A DNA stretch of 24,272 nucleotides from Actinomycetota bacterium (lineage in GTDB: Bacteria; Actinomycetota; Thermoleophilia; Gaiellales; Gaiellaceae): positions 1-24,272 of the forward strand of contig JACDGR010000009.1 in the NCBI GenBank assembly GCA_013821525.1, read 5' to 3'. A program made the position numbers and the translations under genes. Shown here in pieces: positions 6,026 through 14,231 of the stretch; within the stretch, counting starts at the first letter, position 1, and every line of letters begins with the position of its first letter. The notes under the pieces were generated by a model. It was given only the letters and a program-made list of their open reading frames with translations, did not search any database and was not told where the DNA came from.

Positions 6026-7132
6026 GTGAGGATTCGCGCTGCTGTGCTCGAGGAATTCGGACAGCCGCTCGTAGTCCAGGAAATCGACCTTGCGGAGCCC
6101 CGGCGCGGCGAGGTGCTCGTGCGGCTCGTCGCCTGCGGCGTCTGCCACACCGACCTCTACACGGCCTCCGGCGCAGACCCATCGGGCTACGCGCCGACGG
6201 TGCTGGGCCACGAAGGGGCAGGAGTGGTCGAGCGTGTCGGCGACGGCGTCGAGTCGCTCAGGCCCGGCGATAGGGTCGTGACGCTCTTCTCGCCGCAGTG
6301 CCGCGAGTGCGTCCACTGCCTGAGTCCGCGCACGAATCTCTGCCTGGCGATCCGCGAGCAGCAGAACCTCGGCTTCTTACCCGATGGCACGACGCGACTC
6401 TCGCGTGACGGCGAGCCGATCCGGCACTTCATGGGCACGTCGACCTTCGCCGAGTACACGGTGATGCCCGAGATCGCACTCGCGAAGATCGACGCCGAAG
6501 CACCGCTCGACCACGCAGCGCTCTTCGCGTGCGGGCTCTCGACCGGGCTCGGTGCGGCGCTCTACACCGCTCAGGTCGAGCCGGGATCGACGTGCGTCGT
6601 GTTCGGTGCCGGGATGGTCGGGCTCGGGGCGGTCGCCGGTTGCCGGATCGCGGGCGCCGAGCAGATCGTCTGCGTCGACCTGTCGGAGGAACGGCTCGCG
6701 CTCGCGCGCGGGCAGGGCGCCACCGAGACGCTCGCCGCCGGCCCCGACGTCGTCGCCCAGATCGTCGAGTCGACCAGCGGCTTCGGTGCCGACTTCACGT
6801 TCGAGGCAACAGGACGCACCGACGTGATGCGCCAGGCTGTCGAGTCGGCGCGCATGGGCTGGGGCCTATGCACTGTCGCAGGTGTCGCGGGCAAGGGTGA
6901 GACGCTCGACATCGTGCCGCGCTACCTGATCACCGGTCGCCGCGTCTGCGGCTCGTCGTTCGGAGGAGTCAAAGGACGCGACCAGGTGCCGGAGCTCGTG
7001 CGGATGTCGATGGACGGCCGGCTCGACGTCACACCGTTTCTCTCGCATTCGCTGACGCTCGACCAGGTGAACCACGGCTTCGAGCTGATGGAGGCGCAGG
7101 ACGGCATCCGGAGCGTGATCGCGTTCGCATGA
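6026..7132 (+). CDS. Zinc-dependent class III-type alcohol dehydrogenase, probable S-(hydroxymethyl)mycothiol dehydrogenase
   Basis: A 368-residue NAD-dependent medium-chain dehydrogenase. Catalytic zinc residues are C40 in GVCHTDLY and H62-E63 in GHEGAGVV; the structural zinc lobe is C92, C95, C98 and C106; the coenzyme site is GAGMVGLG near residue 195. In actinobacteria this subfamily includes MscR, which oxidises the formaldehyde-mycothiol adduct and reduces S-nitrosomycothiol. The next gene, overlapping by four bases, is an MBL-fold hydrolase, the same order as mscR and its neighbour in mycobacteria, which supports this over an ordinary alcohol dehydrogenase. Substrate identity is inferred; a plain aryl-alcohol dehydrogenase is possible. 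Confidence 0.8.
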   Translation: MRIRAAVLEEFGQPLVVQEIDLAEPRRGEVLVRLVACGVCHTDLYTASGADPSGYAPTVLGHEGAGVVERVGDGVESLRPGDRVVTLFSPQCRECVHCLSPRTNLCLAIREQQNLGFLPDGTTRLSRDGEPIRHFMGTSTFAEYTVMPEIALAKIDAEAPLDHAALFACGLSTGLGAALYTAQVEPGSTCVVFGAGMVGLGAVAGCRIAGAEQIVCVDLSEERLALARGQGATETLAAGPDVVAQIVESTSGFGADFTFEATGRTDVMRQAVESARMGWGLCTVAGVAGKGETLDIVPRYLITGRRVCGSSFGGVKGRDQVPELVRMSMDGRLDVTPFLSHSLTLDQVNHGFELMEAQDGIRSVIAFA

Positions 7133-7854
7133 TCGTCGAGCGCTGCGAGCATCCCGACTGGCTCTCGAACGCGTACCTGCTGGCCGACGGCCCGGGCGGG
7201 CACGGCGTGCTGGTCGACAGCAACGGCCTGACGGCTGAGCTCGAAGAGCACGCACACCGTGAGGCGATCGAGATCACGCACGTGTTGTGCACGCACGGGC
7301 ATCCCGATCACGTGGTCGACATCGAAGAGGTCGCACGCCGCGTCGGCGCGCCGCTGCTCGCGCATCCGGACACTGCGGTCGCGGCAGACGAGCGCATGGA
7401 CGACGGCACGGTTCTCCAGAGCGGCGAGCTGACGATCCGCGCGCTCGCGACGCCCGGCCATTGCCACGACCATCTCGCGCTCGTCGTCGACGAGACACAC
7501 TGCGTAACCGCAGACGTGCTCTTCCGCGGCACGGTCGGCGGCACGTCCGGTCCCGACGGGGACCTCGCCGAGCTCAAGCACTCGATCCTCGAGGTGCTCC
7601 TCGCACTCGATCCGGAGACGATCGTGCTTCCTGGTCACCGCGAGTCGACGACGATCGGCGCCGAGCGTGCGACGAATCCGTTCATCCGAGCCTGGCTCGA
7701 CGGCGAAGGCTTGACAGAGTTGCCATGCCGCGTCTCGGGCGAGGACGCAACGCTGCTCCTGTGGGCGCCCGACTACGACGGCGGCCACAAGGCGCTCGTC
7801 CGCCTCGGTTCGGGGCGCGAGACGATCGTCGGCGGCTCACGGGTGGAGCGCTAG
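7129..7854 (+). CDS. MBL-fold metallo-hydrolase, candidate S-formylmycothiol hydrolase
   Basis: 241 residues with the metal-binding HGHPDH (56-61), TPGHCHDH near residue 120, an aspartate in TADVLF near 127 and PGHRESTT near 165: a complete metallo-beta-lactamase-fold dinuclear metal site of the glyoxalase II type. Its ATG overlaps the dehydrogenase stop (ATGA), so the two are made together. In formaldehyde detoxification the dehydrogenase makes a formyl-thiol ester that needs a hydrolase, and MBL proteins at this place have been proposed for that step. That role is inferred from position. Confidence 0.78.
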   Translation: MIVERCEHPDWLSNAYLLADGPGGHGVLVDSNGLTAELEEHAHREAIEITHVLCTHGHPDHVVDIEEVARRVGAPLLAHPDTAVAADERMDDGTVLQSGELTIRALATPGHCHDHLALVVDETHCVTADVLFRGTVGGTSGPDGDLAELKHSILEVLLALDPETIVLPGHRESTTIGAERATNPFIRAWLDGEGLTELPCRVSGEDATLLLWAPDYDGGHKALVRLGSGRETIVGGSRVER

Positions 7855-7856
7855 CG

Positions 7857-8723
7857 GTGCGCATCAACCTGATGGTCGAAGGTCAGGAGGGGGTCTCTTG
7901 GGACGGGTGGCTTGCGCTCGCGCGCGCCACGGAGGCAGCGGGCCTCGAAGGGCTCTTTCGCTCCGACCACTACCGGTCGATCGGCCGCGGCGATCCCGCC
8001 GGCGCCCTCGACGCGTGGGCGACGCTCGCCGGCCTCGCTGCAAGCACGGAGCGGATCCGGCTCGGCACCCTGGTCTCGCCGGTCACCTTTCGGCGTGCCT
8101 CGGTGCTCGCGAAGACCGTTGTCACCGTCGACCACATCTCGGGCGGGCGCGTCGAGCTCGGCCTCGGTGCCGGCTGGTTCGAGGCCGAGCACGAGAGCTA
8201 CGGCTTTCGCTTCGGCTCCACGCGCGACCGCCTCGACGAGCTCGACCGCCAGCTGGCCGAGATCACCCGCCACTGGGGCGAGGCGCCCGACATCTGGCCG
8301 AAGCCGGTTCAGCAACCGCGCGTGCCGATCATCATCGGCGGCACGGCGAAGCCGCGCACCGTCCGCGCGGCGGTTCGGTTCGCGGACGAGTACAACACCG
8401 TCTTTGCGACCGTTGAGGAGGCTCGTGAGCGCAAGCGCATCCTGGACGACGCGGCACGCGAGGCTGAACGAGATCCGCTGCGGTTCTCGCTGATGATCGG
8501 CTGCGTCGTCGGACGTGATCAGGGCGAAGTCGATGATCGCGTCGCGCGGACACAGGAGCTGATGGGCCAGACTCCGCCGCTCGCCGGCACGATCGATGAG
8601 GTGGCCGAGCGGCTCCGGGAATACGAGGCGGTCGGCGTGGAGCGAGCGATGCTGCAGCACCTCGATCACGACGACGTCGAGATGGTCGCCCTCCTGGGCG
8701 AGCTCGCAAGCCAACTACTCTAG
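7857..8723 (+). CDS. LLM-class (luciferase-like) flavin oxidoreductase, probably F420-dependent
   Basis: 288 residues from the GTG at 7857, two bases after the MBL stop, so it is the third gene of the operon. EGLFRSDHY near residue 35, then GTLVSPVTFRRASVLAKTVVTVDHISGGRVELGLGAGW (about 75-110) and PIIIGGTAKPRT (about 158) are typical of the bacterial luciferase-like (TIM-barrel) monooxygenases and F420-dependent reductases. The flavin-type cofactor cannot be read from sequence, but in high-GC actinobacteria most of this group use F420. Substrate unknown; its place after thiol-detoxification genes may mean a redox stress role. Confidence 0.85.
   Translation: MRINLMVEGQEGVSWDGWLALARATEAAGLEGLFRSDHYRSIGRGDPAGALDAWATLAGLAASTERIRLGTLVSPVTFRRASVLAKTVVTVDHISGGRVELGLGAGWFEAEHESYGFRFGSTRDRLDELDRQLAEITRHWGEAPDIWPKPVQQPRVPIIIGGTAKPRTVRAAVRFADEYNTVFATVEEARERKRILDDAAREAERDPLRFSLMIGCVVGRDQGEVDDRVARTQELMGQTPPLAGTIDEVAERLREYEAVGVERAMLQHLDHDDVEMVALLGELASQLL
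8716..8721 (+). promoter_or_regulatory. -10 box of sixA-like gene (leaderless)
   Basis: TACTCT, overlapping the stop region of the LLM gene, lies six bases before the GTG at 8728. It would let the phosphatase be expressed apart from the upstream operon. Confidence 0.45.
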
Positions 8724-8727
8724 AGCC

Positions 8728-9111
8728 GTGCGCCTCTTTGTCGTGCGACATGCCGAGGCTGCGCCCGGCGAGCCGGATGAGCTGCGCCCCCTGACCGAGG
8801 CGGGGCGGGCGGCAGCGCGCGCGCTCGCCGAGCAGCTCGCTGCGGAGCAGGTCGATGCCGTCGTCTCCAGCCCGCTGCTGCGCGCTCGCGAGACCGCGGA
8901 TGCGATCGCACGGGCGGCCGGTGTCGAAGCCGAGCCCGACGACCGACTCGCGCCCGGCGCGACGGTCGAGGATCTACGCGAGGCCGTCAGGGGCCGAGGC
9001 GAGACAGTGGTCAGCGTCGGCCACCAGCCCGACTGCGGCGAGATCGTCTTCGCGCTCGTCGGGGAACTGCGTCCGTTCAAGCCGGGAAGCTTTGCCGAGG
9101 TCACGCTCTGA
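8728..9111 (+). CDS. sixA: SixA-type histidine phosphatase
   Basis: 127 residues, a minimal member of the RHG histidine-phosphatase superfamily. R7-H8 in VVRHAE is the catalytic pair, LTEAGRAAA follows, SSPLLRARETA (48-58) is the second arginine-containing motif, and H99 in VGHQPD the second active-site histidine. SixA removes phosphate from histidine-containing phosphotransfer domains; in actinobacteria such short proteins have also been linked to other phospho-substrates. It starts four bases after the LLM gene and ends five bases before an ABC exporter ATPase. Confidence 0.83.
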   Translation: MRLFVVRHAEAAPGEPDELRPLTEAGRAAARALAEQLAAEQVDAVVSSPLLRARETADAIARAAGVEAEPDDRLAPGATVEDLREAVRGRGETVVSVGHQPDCGEIVFALVGELRPFKPGSFAEVTL

Positions 9112-9116
9112 GCGCC

Positions 9117-9947
9117 GTGTCCGTGAGCGGGCTCCGTAAGAGCTACGGGCCACAAGAGGCGCTGCGCGGGATCGACTTCACGATCGAGGCGGGCGAGGTC
9201 TTCGGGCTGCTCGGCCCGAACGGCGCGGGCAAGACGACGACCGTCGAGATCCTCGAGGGCTACCGCAAGCGCGACGGGGGAACCGTCGACGTGCTCGGTG
9301 AGGACCCCCAGCGTGCGAGCCGCGCCTGGCGCGAGCAGCTCGGCGTGGTGTTACAGTCGTCCTCGCTCTACCCCGCCTTGACGGTGCGCGAGAGCCTGCG
9401 TGTTTTCGCCGGGTACTACACCGCGCCGCGCGACCCCGACGAGGTGATCGAGATCATCGGGCTGACCGAGAAGCAGGACGCGCGCGTGCGCACGCTCTCC
9501 GGCGGTCAGCAGCGGCGGCTCGACCTTGGTCTCGGGCTGATCGGCGATCCGGCGCTCGTCTTCTTGGACGAGCCGACGACGGGCTTCGATCCGGGCGCGC
9601 GGCGCAACGCGTGGGAGACGATCCGCAACCTGCGCACGCTCGGCAAGACGATTTTGCTGACGACGCACTACCTCGACGAGGCCGAGCAGCTGGCCGACCG
9701 CGTCGCCGTGCTGCGCGACGGCGTGATCGTGCGCGAGGGCGCGCCCTCCGCGTTGACCGGCGGTGCAGTCGAGACGGAGATCCGCTACCGGCGCGACGAC
9801 GAGGACGTCGTCGAGCGCACGAAGGATCCGACCCGTCGCCTGAACGAGTTGACGACGGAGGCGCTCGCACGCGGCGAGGAGCTCACCAGCCTCGAGGTGC
9901 GGCGGCCGACCCTCGAGGACGTCTACCTGGAGCTGACCGCCGAATGA
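9117..9947 (+). CDS. ABC-2-type exporter ATP-binding protein
   Basis: 276 residues. Walker A GPNGAGKTT (33-41), a Q-loop glutamine in VVLQSSSLYP, signature LSGGQQRRLD near residue 126, Walker B ALVFLDEPTTGFD near 146 and the H-loop in TTHYLDEAEQLADR define a DrrA/CcmA-type exporter ATPase, with a C-terminal extension of about 60 residues. It pairs with the ABC-2 permease at 10096. The GTG follows the sixA-like stop by five bases. The stop at 9945-9947 overlaps an ATG at 9944, probably the old start of the permease gene (see the hairpin insertion that follows). Substrate unknown; drug or lipid export is usual for the family. Confidence 0.9.
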   Translation: MSVSGLRKSYGPQEALRGIDFTIEAGEVFGLLGPNGAGKTTTVEILEGYRKRDGGTVDVLGEDPQRASRAWREQLGVVLQSSSLYPALTVRESLRVFAGYYTAPRDPDEVIEIIGLTEKQDARVRTLSGGQQRRLDLGLGLIGDPALVFLDEPTTGFDPGARRNAWETIRNLRTLGKTILLTTHYLDEAEQLADRVAVLRDGVIVREGAPSALTGGAVETEIRYRRDDEDVVERTKDPTRRLNELTTEALARGEELTSLEVRRPTLEDVYLELTAE

Positions 9948-10043
9948 GGCTCCTCAGGTTCGTGAGCGTTCGCTGGGGGACTTCGGCCGGAGGGCACAGT
10001 GCTTTGCACGGGCCCGAAAGGACGAAGGCAGCCAGCGGGCGCA

Positions 10044-10085
10044 GCCTTTCGCGGAGCCCGGCTCTGCCGGGCGGGAGCGAAAGGC
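10044..10085 (+). repeat. Nested hairpin repeat inserted between exporter genes
   Basis: GCCTTTCGC (10044-10052) pairs with GCGAAAGGC (10077-10085), and inside it CCCGGC (10057-10062) pairs with GCCGGG (10066-10071) around TCT. The whole 9948-10095 stretch lies between two genes that normally overlap. It is open in the frame starting at 9944 but has no protein-like composition. It is probably a REP- or MITE-like insertion, now perhaps acting as an RNA structure that lowers permease expression relative to the ATPase. Confidence 0.6.
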
Positions 10086-10095
10086 GGTCACGGGC

Positions 10096-10851
10096 GTGAG
10101 GCTGTTCGTTCACGAGGTCCGGACGGAACAACTCCTGTTCTGGCGGAATCGCGAGGCGGCGTTCTTCACGTTCTTCCTGCCGATCATCTTCTTCTTGATC
10201 TTTGGGTCGATCTACGGCGACAGCACGATCACGAAGGAGCACATCCGCGCAGCGCCGTTTCTCGAGGCGGGGATGGTCGGCTACGGCGTCGCGTCGACGG
10301 CGTTCGCCGGGCTCGCGATCACGATGACGATCCGGCGTGAGAGCGGCGTGTTGAAGCGCATCCGCGCGACCCCCCTGCCGCCCGCAACCTACCTGCTCGC
10401 AGTTCTCGTCTCGACCTTCATCGTGTTCCTGATCGAGGCTGCGTTGCTGATCGTGCTCGGCCGCCTGCTCTTCAGCGTCGCCGTGCCCGACAAGCTCGGA
10501 TCGCTCTTCCTGACCCTGGCGCTCGGCGCTGCGTGCTTCGCGGCGATGGGACTTGGACTGACCGGCCTCGTGCGCTCGGCGGAAGGCTCATCGGCTGTGG
10601 TCAACTTCGTCTATCTCCCGATGGCGATCATCTCGGGCACGTTCTTCACACCGAAGGAGTACCCGGCGTTCCTCCGCGCAATCGCCGACGTGCTGCCACT
10701 CACCTACTTCACGAAGCTGACGCGCGAGGTGATGGTGCGCAACCACCACCTCTGGTCGCAGCCCGGCTCGATCGCAGTGGTGCTGGCGTGGGGCTTCGTC
10801 GGCCTGGCCGGTGCGATTCGCGGCTTCCGCTGGCAACCGCGGGAGGGTTAG
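10096..10851 (+). CDS. ABC-2-type exporter membrane subunit
   Basis: 251 residues with about six membrane segments. The N-terminal RTEQLLFWRNREAAFFTFFLP is the amphipathic entry typical of ABC-2 permeases; ITMTIRRESGVLKRIRATPLPP is the conserved coupling region, and LPMAIISGTFFTPKEYP followed by LPLTYFTKLTREVM is the usual end of the domain. The GTG start is weakly supported and lies directly after the hairpin insertion. MRLFVHEV from this start resembles MRLLRFVSV from the ATG at 9944, suggesting the N-terminus was rebuilt after an insertion. It works with the ATPase at 9117-9947. Confidence 0.88.
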   Translation: MRLFVHEVRTEQLLFWRNREAAFFTFFLPIIFFLIFGSIYGDSTITKEHIRAAPFLEAGMVGYGVASTAFAGLAITMTIRRESGVLKRIRATPLPPATYLLAVLVSTFIVFLIEAALLIVLGRLLFSVAVPDKLGSLFLTLALGAACFAAMGLGLTGLVRSAEGSSAVVNFVYLPMAIISGTFFTPKEYPAFLRAIADVLPLTYFTKLTREVMVRNHHLWSQPGSIAVVLAWGFVGLAGAIRGFRWQPREG

Positions 10852-10882
10852 GCGCAACCGCCGAGCGGTCTCGACCGTTGTC

Positions 10883-11257
10883 ATGGACATGGACACAACC
10901 GACTTTCAGCCAACGATGGCGTTTGCCGTGCACGATCACGAGGTTCCTGCGATCGAGATTCGCGTCAACTTCGGCGTCTTCGCAGGGCGCCACGCAACAC
11001 TGGCCGAGATCGACCGGCTCTCCGCGTGGCTCCTCGACGAGGTTGGCGAGGTATCGATCATCTCGGAGGAGCGCCACGAGATCGACGCGCACGTCGAAGC
11101 GTCGGTGCATCAGGTGCGGATCGAGGTCTCGCGCGACCGTGCCGGCGCGCCGGCAGGGCACGCGGCACTCGAGGCGCGAATCCTCGAGCGCACCGAATAC
11201 TGGGCGCGCCTCTGCGTGTCCGAGCGCCACGCCGAGATCTCAGACGACCTCAGCTAG
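10883..11257 (+). CDS. Uncharacterised 124-residue protein
   Basis: The frame is open from 10811, but its first ~24 residues are Arg-rich and overlap the permease end. The ATG at 10883 (MDMDTTDFQP) gives a sensible start; an ATG at 10889 is also possible. There is no clear ribosome site. The protein is acidic, has no membrane segment or cysteine cluster, and alternates strand and helix (AIEIRVNFGVFAG, then TLAEIDRLSAWLLDEVGEVSII, then HQVRIEVS), suggesting a small alpha/beta fold. No family is recognised. Its end overlaps the convergent DUF1697 gene by eight bases. Confidence 0.65.
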   Translation: MDMDTTDFQPTMAFAVHDHEVPAIEIRVNFGVFAGRHATLAEIDRLSAWLLDEVGEVSIISEERHEIDAHVEASVHQVRIEVSRDRAGAPAGHAALEARILERTEYWARLCVSERHAEISDDLS

Positions 11258-11786
11258 CGAGTTCCGCCAGCTTGACGGTGGTGCGCCAGTTGCGTGCCGT
11301 GCCGGCAACGCCGAGCGACCGCTCGAGGAGCGCTCCGGTCAGCCGCGAGCCGGTGACGAGATTCGGATAGAGCAGGTAGACGTCGCTGCCGCGCACGACG
11401 AACCGGTCTGGCGCAACTGCCTTCGCGTCGATCCGCGCCACGCGTGCAGCAGTGGGTTTCGCATTCAGGAAGGTCACGTAGGTGTGGCTCGTGTCCCGGC
11501 CGAACGGATGATTGTCGACGACGGCTCGAAGCTCTGCCGCGGTGCGCAAGACGACCGGTACCTCGAGCCCGGTCGCGTCCGCGATCGCCGCTTGCAAGGT
11601 ACGCGCCAAGTTTGCACGTCCGGCCTTCGGTCCGTGCAGGAGGACGTTGCCGCTCGCGATGTAGGTCTGCGCCGGCCCGAGGCCGAGCTCGTCGACGAGC
11701 GCGCGCAGGTCAGCCATCGCGATCCGGTTGCGCGCGCCGATGTTGATGCCGCGCAGGAGCCCGACCCAGACGACATCTTGTGCCAC
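11250..11786 (-). CDS. DUF1697 family protein
   Basis: 178 residues. WVGLLRGINIGARNRIAMADL at the N-terminus, LGLGPAQTYIASGNVLL near residue 38 and DRFVVRGSDVYLLYPN near 125 are characteristic of DUF1697, a common actinobacterial family of unknown function and usually about this length. The last residues give NWRTTVKLAEL, the usual ending of the family. The ATG at 11786 has TAGAAC seven bases upstream, close to but not matching the TANNNT box seen elsewhere. Confidence 0.9.
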   Translation of the reverse strand: MAQDVVWVGLLRGINIGARNRIAMADLRALVDELGLGPAQTYIASGNVLLHGPKAGRANLARTLQAAIADATGLEVPVVLRTAAELRAVVDNHPFGRDTSHTYVTFLNAKPTAARVARIDAKAVAPDRFVVRGSDVYLLYPNLVTGSRLTGALLERSLGVAGTARNWRTTVKLAELAS

Positions 11787-11851
11787 GCAGACGTTCTAGC
11801 TGATGTGCGTGCACGGGTCTGCTAACGGCCGATCGTGCGCTCCGCCAGTCG

Positions 11852-11857
11852 TATGCT
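11852..11857 (+). promoter_or_regulatory. -10 box of nagA (leaderless)
   Basis: TATGCT, close to the TATAAT consensus, lies six bases before the ATG at 11864. This also decides between that ATG and the GTG at 11861. Confidence 0.65.
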
Positions 11858-11863
11858 GGTGTG

Positions 11864-12952
11864 ATGAGAGTCGGTGTCGAAGCCGCGCTGGTCGACGGGA
11901 TCCTGCTGCACGGCGACATCGAGGTCGTTGACAAACGGGTGACGGCGGTCGGCCTCGCCGGGCCGGGAAGCGGTCTGGCCGTGCCGGGCTTCGTCGACCT
12001 GCAGGTGAACGGCTTCGGGGGCGTCGACTTCCTCGACGCCGACGCGGCGGGTTACCGCAAGGCGGGGGAAGCCCTCCTCGAGACCGGCGTGACGGCCTAT
12101 CTGCCGACGCTGATCACGAGCCCGGAGGAGCGGATCGTCCACGCCATGCGCGAGGTTCCGCTCGGCATGGCTCGCCCTCGCATTCTCGGGATGCATCTCG
12201 AAGGGCCGTTCCTCTCGCCGGCCCGGCTCGGCACCCATGAGGCTTCGGCGCGTCGCGATCCCGACGTCGACCTGCTCGAGCGGTTGCTCGACGCAGGGCC
12301 GGTGCGCATGATGACGCTCGCCCCCGAGCTCCCCGGCGCCGATGCGTTGATCGACGTGCTCGTCGCGCGAGGCGTGACCGTAGCGCTCGGGCACAGCGAC
12401 GCCACGGCGGCGCACGCGAACGCCGCGTTCGACCGTGGCGCGCGCACGGTCACGCACCTCTTCAACGCGATGCGCCCGTTCCTCCATCGCGATCCGGGTC
12501 TCATCGGCGCGGCGCTCGCGCGCGAGGACGTGCTCGTCTCGATCATCCTCGACGGGATCCATCTGGCGCCGGAGACGGCGATCGTCGCCTGGCGTGCGGC
12601 CGCGGGCCGGCTCGCCCTCGTCACCGACGCAATCACGGCAGCGGGCGTTGCGGATGGGTCGTACAGTCTCGGCAACATCGACGTCGAGGTACACGACGGC
12701 ACGGTGCGCGGCCCGGACGGCGTGCTCGCCGGAAGCGTGCTGACGATGGCGGAGGCGGTGCAGAACCTGCACGCTCTCGGGGCCTCGATCGAGGATGCGG
12801 TCGGGGCGGCGACGACGACGCCGGCACGGGTGCTCGGTGATCCGGAGCTCGGCAGGATCGGGATCGGCCTGCCCGCGGATATCGTCGTGCTCGACGACCG
12901 GCTCGAGGTCGAACGGGTGCTCGTCGGCGGCGACGTTCGGGTCGCGATCTAG
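11864..12952 (+). CDS. nagA: N-acetylglucosamine-6-phosphate deacetylase
   Basis: 362 residues of the amidohydrolase superfamily. VPGFVDLQVNGFGG near residue 43 has Gln-x-Asn where other amidohydrolases have His-x-His, as in E. coli NagA, which uses one metal. HLEGPFLSPARLGTHE (about 108-123) holds the metal-binding glutamate, ALGHSDAT and THLFNAM the two histidines, and LVTDAITAAG the catalytic aspartate. The enzyme converts GlcNAc-6-phosphate to glucosamine-6-phosphate and acetate in cell-wall or chitin sugar recycling. Start chosen at the ATG because of the TATGCT box; GTG at 11861 is three bases upstream. Confidence 0.93.
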   Translation: MRVGVEAALVDGILLHGDIEVVDKRVTAVGLAGPGSGLAVPGFVDLQVNGFGGVDFLDADAAGYRKAGEALLETGVTAYLPTLITSPEERIVHAMREVPLGMARPRILGMHLEGPFLSPARLGTHEASARRDPDVDLLERLLDAGPVRMMTLAPELPGADALIDVLVARGVTVALGHSDATAAHANAAFDRGARTVTHLFNAMRPFLHRDPGLIGAALAREDVLVSIILDGIHLAPETAIVAWRAAAGRLALVTDAITAAGVADGSYSLGNIDVEVHDGTVRGPDGVLAGSVLTMAEAVQNLHALGASIEDAVGAATTTPARVLGDPELGRIGIGLPADIVVLDDRLEVERVLVGGDVRVAI

Positions 12953-12955
12953 CCT

Positions 12956-14122
12956 CTATCGCCCGCGCAGGGTCGGGCGCACACCGCTGAGCGCCGGGAC
13001 GACCCGCGAGCTCAAGACGCCATGCGCACCGAGACCGACAAGTAGAACACCGCTTCGCGTGGCCGCGCCTCCGCCTGCGGGGAAGACGAAGTTGCCGAGC
13101 GTCCACGCGACGAGCGTCGTCTTCGTGGGCCGGATGATCCCCCCGAACACGTGCGGGTGCGCCCCGAGCACGACCTGCGCGCCGGCGTTCAAGGCGGTGG
13201 CCGCGAGCGAGAGTTGTTGCGCATCGGGTGTCGCGTGGAGCTCGATGCCCCAGTGGAACCAGCAGACGACGACGTCGGCGATGCGGCGGGCCGAACCCAC
13301 ATCGGCGGCGATTGCGTAGGCGCTCGCCGTCGCGGTGCCGGGCGTCCCGTCAGTCGCCTTGAAGCCGAGCGGGTTGACATCCGAGTACCCGACGAATGCA
13401 ATGCGCAGTCCTCCGGTCTCGAAGAGAGAGGGACGGCGGGCTGCGGTGGAGGTGACACCGGCACCGACGGTGGCGATCCCGCTGCGAGCGGCTGCAGCGA
13501 GCGTGTCGCGCAAACCGAGCTCGCCGTAGTCGAGCGTGTGATTGTTCGCGAGGGTCAGGACGTCGATGCCGGCGGTGGCGCGTGCTCCCGTGAGGAGGCC
13601 GATCGGGCCTCTGAAGTGGTATTGCTTGTCGGGAGCGGCGGTGCCGCGCGTCGTGATTGCACCCTCGAGGTTGCCGGTCGTCAGGTCGGCGCCGGCGAGT
13701 AGCGCACCGACGTCGCTCCACGGGAAGGCGGTGCCGTAGGCGAGTACGGCCGGGCCGACCTGCTCGCCCGGAGTGATGTCGCCGACCGCAGCGAGCTCGA
13801 GCGGGCGCACGGTCAGCATCCCGGCGTCGGCCGTTGCTGCGCCGGCTCGGATGCTCACGCGGTATCGACCGGCGACGGGCGCGCGAACGTGGAAGCCGAA
13901 GCGTCCGAGCTGCCCCGATGCAACAGCGGCGATGGCGCGTCCGTTTGCGCGCAGGACGACGCGCACGTGTGAGGCCGCGAAGCCCGAGATCGAGAGGCGA
14001 CCACCTGGCGCGAGCCAGGACGGAAGCTCGGTGCGAATCTGGATCGGAGGCGTCGCCGTCGTCGCGGTCGCGGGCACGAGCGCTGCTGCGAACATGACAA
14101 CCGCAAAGAGGAGTCGGCGCAT
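12956..14122 (-). CDS. CapA-like secreted metallophosphatase-fold protein (PGA_cap domain)
   Basis: 388 residues. The N-terminus MRRLLFAVVMFAAALVPATA is a typical signal peptide, so the protein is probably exported. After a beta-rich domain of about 90 residues with LSISGFAAS, the CapA domain begins at LAAVGDITPGEQVG, followed by NLEGAI, LTLANNHTLDYGELG, CWFHWGIE and GAHPHVFGG, which carry the metal-binding Asp, Asn and His residues of this calcineurin-like family. CapA proteins take part in poly-gamma-glutamate capsule export, but isolated copies have unknown roles. The in-frame GTG at 14131 is the other possible start. Convergent with nagA, with only three bases between the stops. Confidence 0.87.
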   Translation of the reverse strand: MRRLLFAVVMFAAALVPATATTATPPIQIRTELPSWLAPGGRLSISGFAASHVRVVLRANGRAIAAVASGQLGRFGFHVRAPVAGRYRVSIRAGAATADAGMLTVRPLELAAVGDITPGEQVGPAVLAYGTAFPWSDVGALLAGADLTTGNLEGAITTRGTAAPDKQYHFRGPIGLLTGARATAGIDVLTLANNHTLDYGELGLRDTLAAAARSGIATVGAGVTSTAARRPSLFETGGLRIAFVGYSDVNPLGFKATDGTPGTATASAYAIAADVGSARRIADVVVCWFHWGIELHATPDAQQLSLAATALNAGAQVVLGAHPHVFGGIIRPTKTTLVAWTLGNFVFPAGGGAATRSGVLLVGLGAHGVLSSRVVPALSGVRPTLRGR

Positions 14123-14181
14123 CGCCAACACAGTGCACGCGACGCCAGTCGGAATCGAGGTGCGGCGTTACAGTATGCGCA

Positions 14182-14213
14182 GGCTCAACCACGCGGATCC
14201 GCATGGTTGAGCC
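14182..14213. repeat. 32-base near-perfect palindrome upstream of tRNA-Arg
   Basis: GGCTCAACCA (14182-14191) pairs with TGGTTGAGCC (14204-14213). Inside it GCGGA (14193-14197) pairs with TCCGC (14198-14202), with one C-A mismatch between the two stems. It lies between the divergent capA-like gene and the tRNA. It could be an operator, a cruciform-forming site or an old terminator; no T-run follows. Confidence 0.6.
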
Positions 14214-14231
14214 AGAACGTTGCGTACTTGA

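Noticed and set aside
5999..6316. N-terminal extension of the phzF-like protein
   Set aside because: It would cross the start of the divergent dehydrogenase gene, while the usual PhzF N-terminus begins near 5980.
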